A DNA stretch of 64,000 nucleotides from Gelatoporia subvermispora B (lineage: Eukaryota > Basidiomycota > Agaricomycetes > Polyporales > Gelatoporiaceae). The notes beneath the pieces were generated by a model. The model saw nothing but the letters and a program-made list of their open reading frames with translations. It was not told where the DNA came from and ran no database searches. Positions 33,208-44,294 of this stretch are shown here, piece by piece. Positions within the stretch are counted from its first letter, which is position 1. The number at the start of each line of letters is the position of its first letter. The position numbers were made by a program, and so were the translations under genes. The stretch is from assembly GCA_000320605.2 (NCBI GenBank), contig KB445795.1, positions 495,867-559,866 on the forward strand, written 5' to 3'.

Positions 33208-35206
33208 ATGAGCACTCGCCCAGGAACCGCTACGACCTCGCACGGCACAGACGACGCGACGATTGCTATGGCCTCTCGCACGCAGACGCTATCTTCGCCG
33301 CAAAGCATGGAGGAATTGAAGAAATCTAACGTCTCGGATATGACTGCACAAGATGATGACCGCCAGCTGAACGCTTCGAAGGAGGAGCCGGAGATAGGAA
33401 ACGAATATGCTGCTGTGGACCCTCCGACAGAGTCTGACTCCGACTTCCCGGACGGTGGCTTCCGGGCCTGGATGTGTGTCTTCGGAGTGAGTACTGCAAC
33501 GATCTTTCATTATCTCGCGCGTCTAATTTGATCTACGCAGGTCTCCTGCGGGACGTGTGCCACCTTCGGATTTGTGAATGCATGGGGTGTCTTCCAAGCA
33601 TATTATCAAGCGACTCTTCTCTCGAATTCTACGCCCTCAGATATGTATGTGTTCTTCATTACCCCCTTATCGTACGTTGGCTGATATCAGTTCTCTCAGC
33701 GCATGGATCGGCTCCGTTCAGGTTCGTGCATCAGAGAATCAACCGGGGAATTTACTGCTGACTAGGTTTCTAGTATGCGCTAGTGTTCATTCCGGGTCTG
33801 GTCTTCGGCAGATTGTTCGACATGGGTATCTTCAAAGGGCCTCTGATTGGTGCTTCTGCTCTTCTCGTCGCTGCGACCTTCCTTACTGCTCAATGCACCA
33901 CGTTCTGGCAGTTCATCTTGTGCCAGGGCATCGCAGTAGGAGTACGTTTGACTTCACACTAAGCGAATCCATCGCGGCCAAAAAAACTCATGCCGTTTTC
34001 GCAGCTGGGATGTGGAATGATTTTCGGCCCAATTGTCGGCACCATTCCGCATTGGTTCAAGAAAAGGCTTGGTGTCGCTCTTGGCCTCATGGCCGTGGGC
34101 TCCAGCATCGGCGGATGTGTATTTCCCATCGCGGTGCAAAACCTGATCGAGCGCGTAGGGTGCGTTCTATTCACGCCAACTATGCATAGAATTCGCAATG
34201 CTGACGTACATTAGGTTCCAGTGGACAATGCGCATCATTGGCTTTATCCAGCTGCTCCTAATGGGAGCCTGCATCCTTGTACGTTATCGTTCGCCGCTAA
34301 TCCGCACTATATATTAAGGCCTGATATCTTTACACAGGGAGCAGAGCGACGGCTTCCCCCTCGGAAGCGCTCGGGTCCCTTCTTCAACCCGCGGGCGTTC
34401 AAGTCCCCGGCCTACACGTACTACACGATCTCGACTTTCGTGTCGTTCCTGGGCTTGTACACTGTAAGCCTCTGTCCCCCTCAGAACTGTGACTTCGGAG
34501 CTCACTACGCCCCGCTATAGCTCTTGACGTACGTCGATGTCAGCGCGGAATTTGCAGGCGTAGACCCGAACTTCTCGTTCTACTTGCTGTCAATCGCTAA
34601 TGCCGGTTCGGCTATCGGACGAGTGGGAGGAGGGGTGCTCTCGGACATCGTCGGTGCGTATTCACCTGATTCGCCTTTGTCATACAGATCCTCATGATTG
34701 TGTAACCAGGTGCACTCAACATCATGATCCCCGCCACGTTCGTAGCAGGCATCCTGACCTACGCGTGGCCATTCGCAACTAGCAAAGGCGGCTTCATCGC
34801 CGTCGCCATCATCTACGGGTGAGCCCAGCCGCTTCGCTATTCTGCTTCATTCCATGTGATTAACTCGCCTGTTTCGTCAGTATTGCGTCGGGAGTCTACG
34901 TATCGATGCTCACCGCGCCTATCGTCCGGATGGGCGAGACACATGACGTGGGGAACCGCATCGGAATGACGCTGACCGTCCTCGCAATTGGCGCGCTCGG
35001 CGGTCCGCCGATCTCGGGCGCAATCAACGACGCGACCGGGAACTTCAAGGCCGTCGGAATCTATGCGGGTATGTGGACCTACTGTGCTTATGTTATCCGC
35101 TCGTTGCTCAGCGGTTCTTTTGTCAGGCTCGACTGTCATGGGTGGAGTTGTCCTCATGATTATCTCGAGATACTACGTCTTGGGCTCATGGAGGGGCAAA
35201 TGCTAG
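33208..35206 (+). CDS. MFS transporter, monocarboxylate (MCT/SLC16) family
   Basis: A plasma-membrane-type carrier of twelve helices. The N-terminal ~85 residues are hydrophilic and acidic, ending in the family's DGGFRAW signature, which leads into helix 1. Helix-rich exons follow: FGFVNAWGVFQAYYQ, IGSVQYALVFIPGLVFGRLFD, GMIFGPIVGTIPHWFKKRLG, VGSSIGGCVFPIAV, a central loop (RRLPPRKRSGPFFNPRAFK) and C-terminal helices ending GSWRGKC. About ten exons with GT-AG introns. Fungal members carry organic acids, riboflavin (MCH5) or are of unknown substrate; nothing here decides which. It has no metabolic neighbour. The start is the first ATG of the long acidic exon. Confidence 0.9.
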
Positions 35207-35987
35207 GCCGCACATTACTTACGACGGCCTTCTTCTAAGGACACCATGTTTCTTCGATCCTGGCACACCTATCTGGCCACGAAGGAGCACGCTTATTGGT
35301 TACGTTTCCAGCACGAAGGACATTCTTGTCATTCACGACTCCGCTACACGTTCAGTCCCGACACGCACATCTAGACTCGCACACCTATCTATATCAGCAC
35401 TGGCATGTAATCTCATCTCGTTTTGTAGAGCATTTGGCATTATACATCTAATGGGCAAGCGATTCGGTCTCAGTTGTGAGGGCATCCTGAGCTTCTGGGA
35501 AGTTAACTGACCAGTACCCTAGCGTCAGGAGCGGTGGAACGGCGAAAAGTCTAGATCGAAGTGGCAGTTCTTTCATGAGGGGTCCTGCGCTGGTTTACCT
35601 GAACCGCAAGGGCGTTTGTACATAACGCAGATCAAGAATCGGTCTAGGGATACGTGCTGAGCAATCGAGGCATCTACGCCGTCATGCTTGAGCTGTGGAG
35701 CACTTAATCTTCGTATTCGCTTCTAGCTCGCTCCCGCACCGGTTCAAGCACAGACTTAGTGCCGCCTGTAGAGTCGCTGGCCGCTGCTATAGGACCTAGT
35801 CTTCGAGTTGGTGGGAGTCTCTTTCAACCGATAGTCGGGTCGTTGACATATGCAACGATAGGTTATACAACTTGGAGTTTGGATTCTGAATGATATGTAG
35901 TGTTTGGCTGCTCTCATGAAGTCAGGGAAAGTGAGTTATACAGACGGTTGAAGCGTAAGTCCGAAGCAGGCAAAAACATTGAGCCGC
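35207..35987. other. Intergenic region downstream of the transporter
   Basis: About 780 bases with no frame worth naming, no repeat and no RNA gene until the tRNA terminator. Confidence 0.4.
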
Positions 35988-35993
35988 AAAAAA
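35988..35993 (-). terminator. RNA polymerase III terminator of tRNA-Arg
   Basis: Six consecutive T residues on the minus strand, about 22 bases beyond the tRNA 3' end. Such a T run is the usual Pol III stop signal. Confidence 0.7.
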
Positions 35994-36015
35994 CACAATT
36001 TGAGTGCATGGGGAG

Positions 36016-36097
36016 TGACCGACGCAGGGGTCGAACCTGCAATCTCCTGATGACGATCAAATCGTAGTCAGACGCGATGCCATTTCGCCAGTCGGCC
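36016..36097 (-). tRNA. tRNA-Arg (anticodon ACG) with a 10-nt intron
   Basis: Acceptor arms GGCCGAC and GTCGGTC pair over 7 bp (one G-U), discriminator A. The D stem is GCG/CGC around AAATGGCAT. The anticodon stem is TCTGA/TCAGG, the T arm GCAGG-TTCGACC-CCTGC. The loop region is 17 nt: CT-ACG-A, then ten extra bases (36052-36061) after position 37, then A. The body resembles eukaryotic tRNA-Arg(ACG), reading CGT/CGC codons after A-to-I editing. In the precursor, ACGAT pairs perfectly with ATCGT of the intron, the classical anticodon-intron pairing needed for splicing. Box A (TGGCGAAATGG) and box B (GGTTCGACCCC) fit Pol III promoters. Confidence 0.95.
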
Positions 36098-36274
36098 GAT
36101 GTGATGTACTTGACTATAACATATGTGAACAGTCGACTGTGGACGAGAATGGCAAGCGAGATCGAAGCCTTTGGACAACAAGCATAAACAACGTCCCAGA
36201 ACGCGTACGCGTCGCACTAGCCACCGCACCTTTCCAGACTGCATATTCCCTTCCCTTCATCCCCCTCCTTCGCC

Positions 36275-37532
36275 ATGGTAGCAACAACCTCTGAACAGGT
36301 CCGTATCGTTTTCTATACATACATCGAGCCCAAAGTTGATTTGTGCCATTTACAAGCTAGCAGCTCTGTCTGGGACGACCGTCGGTACGCCCCAGCCTCT
36401 CTCAACTCTGGCTTGCATCTCACCTGCACTCCAACAGTTGTCCACCCCCTGGTGCTACTCTCCGTGACCGACCATCATGCACGGTCCGTCTCGCGAAGCT
36501 CGAACAAGCGTGTGATCGGGATCCTGCTCGGGCAGGACAACGGGAAGACGATCAACGTCGCGAACTCGTTCGGTATTCCGTTCGAGGAGGACGAGAAGGA
36601 CAGCAAGACGTGGTTCCTCGACCACAACTACATTGAGGGCATGTGGGAGATGTTCAAGAAGGTCAACGGTCCGTGAGTCGTCGCCCGGGTCGTTTTGCGC
36701 GTGTGCTGACGCGTGCGCGTGTGCGCCTTCGCGCGTTCAGCTCGCGAGCGGATGATTGGGTGGTACCACACCGGACCCAAACTTAGGGCATCCGACCAGG
36801 AAATCAATGATTTGCTCAAGCGTTATATTGCGCGACCAGTGATGGTCATTGTCGATGTGCGACCACAAACAGTAGGCATTCCGACGGACGCTTACTTCGC
36901 GGTGGAGGAGATCAAAGACGTGAGTTCCCTCGCCTATCATATACAGGGCCGCTCGCTCAAATTGATTCATGCACCAGGACGGCACTGAGACACGAAAGAC
37001 GTTCCTGCATGTCCCCTCTGCAATAGAGGCGGAGGAAGCCGAGGAGATCGGTGTCGAGCACCTCCTGCGTGACATTAAGGACTCGACCACAACCACACTC
37101 GCCACGCGCGTCGCCGAGCAGCTCGCATCGCTGCGCGGGCTACAATCACGGCTGGGCGACATCCAGAAGTACCTATCGGACGTTGCGGCAGGCAAGATGC
37201 CCGTGAACCACCAGATTGTGTACCACCTACAAGACGCGCTGAACCTGCTCCCGAACCTCAACGACCCTGAGGTGACACAGAGCTTCGTGACAAGCACGAA
37301 CGACGAGCTGCTCGTCGTGTACCTGAGCAGTCTCCTGCGTGCGGTGATTGCGCTACATGCGCTCGTGGACAACAAGGCGACAACTGGACGTGCCGAGCTG
37401 GAGGAGGCCAAGAGCCCCGAGGAGCGTGAGCGTGAACGGAAAGAGAAGGAGGAGCGGGAGAAGAAGGAGAAGGAGAAGAAGGCGGAAGAGAAGGATGAGA
37501 AGAAGAAAAGCTCAGACGACAAGGGCCTGTAG
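36275..37532 (+). CDS. RPN8: 26S proteasome regulatory subunit Rpn8 (MPN domain)
   Basis: A lid subunit of the 19S proteasome particle that pairs with the deubiquitinase Rpn11. The MPN domain runs from [15 protein letters not shown] through [40 protein letters not shown] and [19 protein letters not shown]. It lacks the zinc-binding JAMM residues, as expected for Rpn8. The C-terminal half is helical ([37 protein letters not shown]) and ends in a long Lys/Glu-rich tail. Four exons. Exon 1 is probably 36275-36302 (MVATTSEQV plus one base), using a GTATCG donor; the continuous frame that reads through this intron is a chance result. Other introns are near 36672-36739 and 36919-36979. Confidence 0.94.
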
Positions 37533-38094
37533 ATTGTCGACTGTACACTCGGACTCTTTGCTGTTCTTCTCTGACTGTGCACTCCGGATTTTTTACCATA
37601 ATTTTCGAGCTTGAGATCTTGAGGCTCCACGGACACACAACAGAGCAGAGGCAAGCTAAGATGACGGAAGGACTGAGTGCGATTGGTCTTCGAGTGTGAT
37701 GTGACGGAAGAATCGCTTAGATCAGGAACCTCATAACGCCACAGGTTCGCCGTGACATCACCGCGTTGGGGATTTTCAGAGTCAGCCGCATCCCCTTCTC
37801 GCACAGTACGCATCGCTGACGTGCATACGACGCGACATATGCGGCCAGAAATCGGGTGAACTCCGTTGACGAGCCTCGGACTCACCACGCGTGAACTTAG
37901 ACTTTGACTGAGGTCAGGATGTGAGCTGCGAAAAAGAACTAGGAAGAAAGATAGTATTATTCTTCTTTGCCAATATGTCCAGAGCAATGTGCAGCCTGTC
38001 CGACAGTAGAATGTTAGGGGCAGCCATGGTGCGTTGCGCCGGCGCGACCCAGAGTCTATGCACTGGCGGACAGCATGCGGGAGAGCGGTCGCAT
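37533..38094. other. Convergent intergenic region between RPN8 and COX5
   Basis: About 560 bases between two gene ends. A long minus-strand frame crosses this stretch but is antisense to RPN8 and has no domain. Nothing else was seen. Confidence 0.45.
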
Positions 38095-38818
38095 TTAGTT
38101 GTGCGTAACGAAGCCCTTGCCCTTGTAGCCCTCGGATGAGATACCTGCGAGCACAGAAGAACTTGAGTCGGGGAGCGGATCGGCGCACGGACGGGCACAG
38201 ACCAGAGATGGGGTTCATCTTTTGCTCGAGCGCACGCTCGTTCATTGCCTCCTCCCACTCCTTGGTAATCGTCCTCGGCGGCGGCGGAGCTACCCGCACG
38301 CGTCAGCTGTGAACTCGGCGCGCAGAAAAAAGCAGAGTACACACCGCCCGAGCGAGCCCACGCGAAGAGGACTCCCGCAACACCGATGCCCGCAAGGGTG
38401 CCGATGAGGAGCTTCAAGGTGTCACCGGGTTGATGAGTCGGCGCACGGGGGCCATGCGGGCCGAACGCAACGTAGTACGCTGCAGGGGCGGCGGGCAGCA
38501 CAGGTCAGCACTCGCCCGCGAACGAGGGCGCGCGGGCGCGCATAGCGATAATGACGCACCGGCCTTCTTCTCGTCGAGCGAGAGGGTCTTCCAGTCCTTC
38601 TTCTGGAGCTCCTCGAGCTGCTGGTGAACGGCGAGCTGCTCGTCGGTGGAGAGACGCTGCCACTGGGCCTCAACGTTGGAGAGCGGGATGACCGGCTCTA
38701 CGTGGGCTGGGGCGGACGCCGCGGCGGCGGTCGCGTGAGCGGGGCTCGCGGCGGTGAGGGAGCGAGCGAGGAAGGGGCGGGGGAGAGCTCGAGGACGCGC
38801 CAGGCGCAGGGCTTGCAT
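38095..38818 (-). CDS. COX5: Cytochrome c oxidase subunit 5 (mammalian COX4 homologue)
   Basis: A nuclear-encoded subunit of respiratory complex IV in the inner mitochondrial membrane. The N-terminus (MQALRLARPRALPRPFLARS) is an Arg-rich presequence. Then come RLSTDEQLAVHQQLEELQKK and DWKTLSLDEKKAAYYVAFGP, the conserved matrix part; KLLIGTLAGIGVAGVLFAWA is the single transmembrane helix; PPRTITKEWEEAMNERALEQ follows and the protein ends GYKGKGFVTHN. Four exons, GT-AG introns. Length (about 170 residues) is normal. It is transcribed away from RPN8's end and in the same direction as GIS2 behind it. Confidence 0.93.
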
Positions 38819-39219
38819 TGTGCTCAGTCGATAGAGGAAGGGAGGGAGGGGACAGGGGATGAGTTCACCGGAGGAAATACGACGCGAAAACCCGCAAACC
38901 AGCGACCGGCGACGACTCTGCTCGCAGGCGCCCGGCACCGCGCGGCACGGCTTCCCCCGCGTCCCCTTTGGGCGAGGCAACTCCAGCCTCTGCAAAATTG
39001 ACTCTGGCCTTCGAAGAATTCCAAAATCATTCCACACTAGGACAGCCTCGAACTATGTAGCCATGATAGCATGACAGGTCGTGCAAGACCGTGGAACGCT
39101 GGATTCATTGGAAGCGCGTATATCCTATGGGTACCGCGTACAGACAAGACACATAGCGAGACGAGAAAACAGAACAGGCAGGCGAGCAAAGACGAGCATG
39201 CAAGACACGACGATCACCC
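38819..39219. other. Intergenic, COX5 promoter and GIS2 3' region
   Basis: About 400 bases between two leftward genes. Frames across the start region are overlaps of COX5 in other frames. No clear TATA box was seen. Confidence 0.35.
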
Positions 39220-40323
39220 TCAAGCACCCTCAGCGGCCGTCACAGCTCCTGGGCAGTCACGCGAAATGTGGCTGCGGTGTCGTCAGTAACCCGCTCATAT
39301 CTGACATGAATGTTACGAGACTTACCCCTCGGAACCGCACGTGTAACATGCCCGGCGCTGGGGCTGCGGGCAGTCCCTCGAGATGTGGCCCTAGGAACAG
39401 AGTCAGACGAGGACAAAGCAGGACGCTGTCGGTTGACTTACAAGCTCGGAGCAGTTGTAGCATTTCGAGCCCTGCACACAATCGCGTGACAAGTGGCCAA
39501 CACCACCGCAGGTGTAGCTAAGAAGAGTAAGTACCGCTGATTTATCGAGAGCATATCAGGGCATCACTTACCACGTGCGTTGCTGCTGTTGCTGCTGACC
39601 GCCGAACGCGGCGTAGCCGCCCTGGAAGTTGCTCGTCGCACCAGCGTCAGGGCACGCCCGGGCGATGTGCCCGACCTTGCCGCAGCGGTAGCATTCCTGC
39701 CCCGATCCGCCACTGTAACCTCCCGACGTCGAAGTCGGGTTTTCTGGGCACTCCCGGGACTGGATACATATATCAGTACAGTGAATCAGGGATTGAAACG
39801 AGCCCACTCACGATGTGACCCTCCTGACCGCACTTGTAGCACGATTTTGCCTTCGCCTCCGAGGGGCAGTCGCGCGAAACGTGACCCTCAAGACCGCCTG
39901 TAGAAACAAGATTGTGAATTCCAAAAAGAACCGGTATAAAGGTGCTAGATCTCACAGTTGTAGCTTTACATTGGAATAGGACTATCAGAGACGCAATTTG
40001 CAAGTTGAAAGCCTACTTACCAGGTAGGAGTACCCGCCTTCGGGCAGTTGGCTGCCTGGTGACCAACTACATTCAAGGGTGTTAGAACACGACTTCACGC
40101 GAATGAACAAGGTGTGAGTGAAAATCATAATCGATTGCACGTGTGGATAGTACAAGACATCCCAGAATCGAAGGGAACAGCGGCGCCACCGCCGCCTCGA
40201 TTTCGCTATCGCGTATGGCCCCGACTCAACAAGATCGCCAGAGACGAGACCGCCTTATGCGAGAAAAAATGAGAGACGAGACGCACATCCACCGCAGTTG
40301 AAGCATCCTCTTGCGCCGGCCAT
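39220..40323 (-). CDS. GIS2: CCHC zinc-knuckle protein, Gis2/CNBP type
   Basis: A small RNA- or single-stranded-DNA-binding protein; yeast Gis2 and human CNBP bind mRNA and affect translation. Seven CX2CX4HX4C knuckles are read across the exons: CFNC(GGFGH), CYNC(GLEGH), CYKC(GQEGH), CYRC(GKVGH), CYTC(GGVGH), CYNC(SELGH) and CYTC(GSEGH). Between knuckles 4 and 5 is a Gly-rich linker with a run of six Gln. It ends DCPGAVTAAEGA. Most introns cut within a knuckle. The second knuckle needs an 8-nt micro-exon (39956-39963). The start ATG at 40323 gives MAGARGCFNCGG. No sign of decay. Confidence 0.92.
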
Positions 40324-41785
40324 GTCTCTTTTGTTGTTCTTGCGAGGAGAAAAGTTCCTGTTTTCGGAGTGGTAAAACGCGCGAGCGGCGAAGTTCGAGG
40401 TGAGCGAGAAGCGGGGGCGCCGCAGAAGAGCGGTGAGTGCGAGAATGGTGGGAAGAGGTGAGGGGGAATATATAAGGTTTGGCGGGGGTGCGAGGCAGTC
40501 CTGAAGTTCGCCGAGATGGGCGTACGAAGGAAAACAGAAAAGCTCACGTAAGCGCAAATAAATGCGCTCGATCTGTCCGAAACACGTGCCCGTGGCGCGC
40601 ACCGCGCAGCACGCACGCTGCCCTCCGCCCTCTACTGTCCTAGGCAGCGTCGTAGCCAATCTCATCCGTCCCATATCGCCGCGAGGCAGAACGAGGCCGC
40701 CGTATCGTAACTTCCATTGTTCGCAGCTGCAGGTCCGAGATCCATGAGGGAGATACCGAGGTCATGCACCGAGCAATGCGCATCGTGCGCGGCGACGCCC
40801 ACCACGGGGCGCCCACAAATGCAGACGATTCAGAGGAGCAGTTGCAGAGGTCGAGTCATTGAGCACGAAAAAGGGCAGCCTTAGAGGACGGCCATCCTCG
40901 TGTGGGTTTTTATCCGACCAAATGAGGACGGCATTGGTCAGAAGAGGACCGCCAGGGTCCGGCGCGAGAACAGTCAACTCCGACGAATCACCACTCAGCA
41001 GAATAGTATGGCTGACAGGGGATTAGACACTGATAGAGGATGTGATGGACTAGAAGTGCTGATTGAGGACGCGAAGGTCGTTTTATGCGCATTGCGGCGG
41101 GAACAAGCGAGCAAAGCTGGTCAAACAGCAATACCAGCTTTTATTGATATGCGGCAACCGGCAGGTCTGCGTCAATGAGGCGAGGTTTTATGTGTACGAG
41201 AAGCTACAGGACAATGTCGTCCGGGAACGTGGCGTCCACAAAGGTGGATCAGCTCCCTAGTCTGTGTGTGACCCGTGAGCCGCATGTGGTCCTGCAGGCG
41301 ATAGTGGACGTGCATGTGCCGACAATCACTCAGGTCGAGGTCGGTCCAGCCGATGGACGATGCCACCTGCCACTGCCAAGCGTGTTTCCCTTGTCCGTTA
41401 GTGCATTGCCTCCGGTGGAACGTATCAGAAGAAAAGGACAATGCACCACAATTATGGCAGTGTCGAAGACTTTGGGGTGACGGAAAGACAAAAGCATCCG
41501 AGCACAGTGCGCGCTGCGGACGGCTTCCGCGGAGTCCCAAATAACAACCAGGTACACAAACTCGAGGAAAGCACGCGCCCCAAGGCAATCAGACAATGTG
41601 AGAAGTACCCTGGCGGTGTTAATCGGTGCTTGCGTGGACATTTGAACAATAACCGTTCCTGCGACGTCGTTCTTGGGGCAAGACACAAGGGGCAGAGGAT
41701 AGATCCAGGTCGCCCCAGGATCAAGTTGGATTATGCGGGAAGCAACATCTCTAATTTCTGGCGTCGTAACACTACGCCAGTGCCA
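40324..41785. other. 1.5 kb with unassigned coding-like stretches
   Basis: Minus-strand frames 40762-40977 (VLAPDPGGPLLTNAVLIWSD and PLRLPFFVLND) and 41172-41588 (HMHVHYRLQDHMRLTGHTQ) look more protein-like than chance but I cannot join them or name a family. They may be exons of one unknown gene, a decayed gene, or noise. The GIS2 promoter must lie within the right-hand part next to 40323. Confidence 0.3.
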
Positions 41786-42105
41786 TTACACCGCAGGCTT
41801 GGATTTGCCCTTCTCCTCCGGGGGGTTGAGGAAGACCTACGCCCATGTAAGAACATGGAAACTGCGTCACAGGAAATCACGCACCTGCTGGCCACCCTGG
41901 CCGTTCTCCCACTGCTGGTAACGCAGGATGGTGACGCCGCGCTTCTCCGCGACGACCCGCTCGTTCTCCTTCAGCGACTGGCGCAGTGCGCGCGCAGCGA
42001 TCTGCGCATACTTGTTGTACCTGGTCAAAAAGATGTGTCAGCGCTCATGCATAAATTGTACGAGAAGACGTACGTGAAGACGGTGCGCCAGGTAGCAGAG
42101 CTCAT
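41786..42105 (-). CDS. ATP15: Mitochondrial ATP synthase subunit epsilon
   Basis: A 72-residue subunit of the F1 central stalk of ATP synthase. Three exons: MSSATWRTVF plus part of a Thr codon; then YNKYAQIAARALRQSLKENE up to GGQQ; then VFLNPPEEKGKSKPAV. The motif W-R-x-x-x-x-Y-x-K-Y-A-Q-I-A-A-R-A-L-R is the hallmark of the eukaryotic epsilon subunit, which has no bacterial equivalent and needs no cleaved presequence. The gene is easily missed because no exon exceeds 60 codons. It starts 275 bases from the divergent Rab gene. Confidence 0.92.
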
Positions 42106-42379
42106 CGTGACGGAGGGATGTGTGTCTTGGTCGCTGTGAGCGAACTTGCCAGAGAATCATCCGGCGTCCTCCGTGGTGCACGTGACTGTGGAAGCACTCC
42201 GGCCCACTGGGGCCGCGCTGCGAGTGGCTGTCGCGGTTGCCACTCCGAAGAGCCAGAGGTCGTCTCTCTCCACCTCTCTGCTTTTCTCATCCCTCGACGT
42301 GTTCCTGGTTTTGACACCACCATTCCGATTCTAATAACTTGTGTTTCATACTACTGACAAGCCGCGGAAGATTGTAAAC
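42106..42379. promoter_or_regulatory. Shared divergent promoter of ATP15 and the Rab gene
   Basis: Only 274 bases separate the two start codons, which face away from each other, so both promoters must overlap here. No TATA box was seen on either strand; a CT-rich stretch (42255-42300) precedes the Rab start. Confidence 0.5.
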
Positions 42380-43377
<998 letters not shown>

Positions 43378-43736
43378 TGATGGGCAGACCGACTGATCCC
43401 CGAACCTTTTGTACCCGTGATGATTTTGACTTTGTAGGCTCCGGACGTGTATGGCTAGCTCTGTACTATATTGATTACCTCCGATCTTCCCATCTGTCAA
43501 TGTACACGACGCGATGTCTTTGAATTCTCACGTTGCAATTATTGGAACAGGCACGTTGTGATTATCGTACAGTATACATTCTTACAGTAAGTACTAGACT
43601 CGTGCGTGGAGTAGATGTGCTGTAACATGCGTGATCCATGTGCCGGGAGTGATATAGTGCAGATAGTGTAGATGTACATGCGGAAGCTGATATATAGTAG
43701 GTGGGTCTTGTATGGGCATCACAGATGCTTTGATTG
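43378..43736. other. Convergent intergenic region
   Basis: About 360 bases between the Rab and phosphatase gene ends. A frame extending beyond the phosphatase on the minus strand is in a different register and has no domain. Confidence 0.4.
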
Positions 43737-44294
43737 CTATCGGCGCGAGGCTCCTCGCAGCGCGTCTGCGTACTCCTTGAGCTGAGAAACGAACCCAGGG
43801 TTGGGCTGCGCGTTTGGCCGCTTCGATTTAACATATTGCACTGCCTGCTCTGGCGTCCAGCCGTACTGCGCAATGAGAAACGCGCACACGACGCTCGAAC
43901 TGCGGCTGACTCCTTGCACGCAGTGCACGAGTACGCGCGCATGTGGGTTCCGAAGGGCTGTTGAGAGGAATGCGGTGGCGCGGGGGAGGAATCCGGCGAG
44001 TTCCGCGAATGGGCTGTCTTGCAGCGGGAGTTGGAGGACTTCGATTGGGAACCCGGGGGGTATGGCGACGTGCCCGCGCATGGCGCTGAGGACATGAGTG
44101 ATTCCAAGTGAGGCGAGCGTCGCGGCGTTCTCGGCAGCATTAATGTCTCCGACGTATACTCGCGGAATGATCTCTGTCGGAGGCAGCGAGTGCATCGACG
44201 GCGATGGTGCAGCGTGTCGTGAAGTCGAGATGGGGGACGCGGCGGAATAGCGCGACGAATGGACGGTGGCAATGGGTGACAATTGTACCGGCAT
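43737..44294 (-). CDS. Dual-specificity protein phosphatase
   Basis: A single-exon frame of 185 codons. After a Ser/Pro-rich N-terminus (~35 residues) the DSP fold starts at IIPRVYVGDINAAENAATLA and GITHVLSAM. The active-site loop is LVHCVQGVSRSSSVVCAFLI, with the HCxxGxxRS signature; the general-acid Asp is probably the one in LQDSP. It ends QLKEYADALRGASRR. Members dephosphorylate Ser/Thr and Tyr, often of MAP kinases, but small atypical DSPs act on other substrates and nothing here decides. It has no kinase-interaction domain. The first ATG is used; MHSLPPTEIIP (residue 34) is an alternative. Confidence 0.9.
   Translation of the reverse strand: MPVQLSPIATVHSSRYSAASPISTSRHAAPSPSMHSLPPTEIIPRVYVGDINAAENAATLASLGITHVLSAMRGHVAIPPGFPIEVLQLPLQDSPFAELAGFLPRATAFLSTALRNPHARVLVHCVQGVSRSSSVVCAFLIAQYGWTPEQAVQYVKSKRPNAQPNPGFVSQLKEYADALRGASRR

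Noticed and set aside
36737..38299. A 520-codon minus-strand frame over RPN8 and its 3' region
   Set aside because: It is fully antisense to the RPN8 exons, is Ser/Arg-rich with no domain, and is a by-product of the codon bias of RPN8.
41441..42139. A 232-codon plus-strand frame over the ATP15 gene
   Set aside because: It is antisense to all three ATP15 exons, which give an exact match to the family; no domain on the plus strand.
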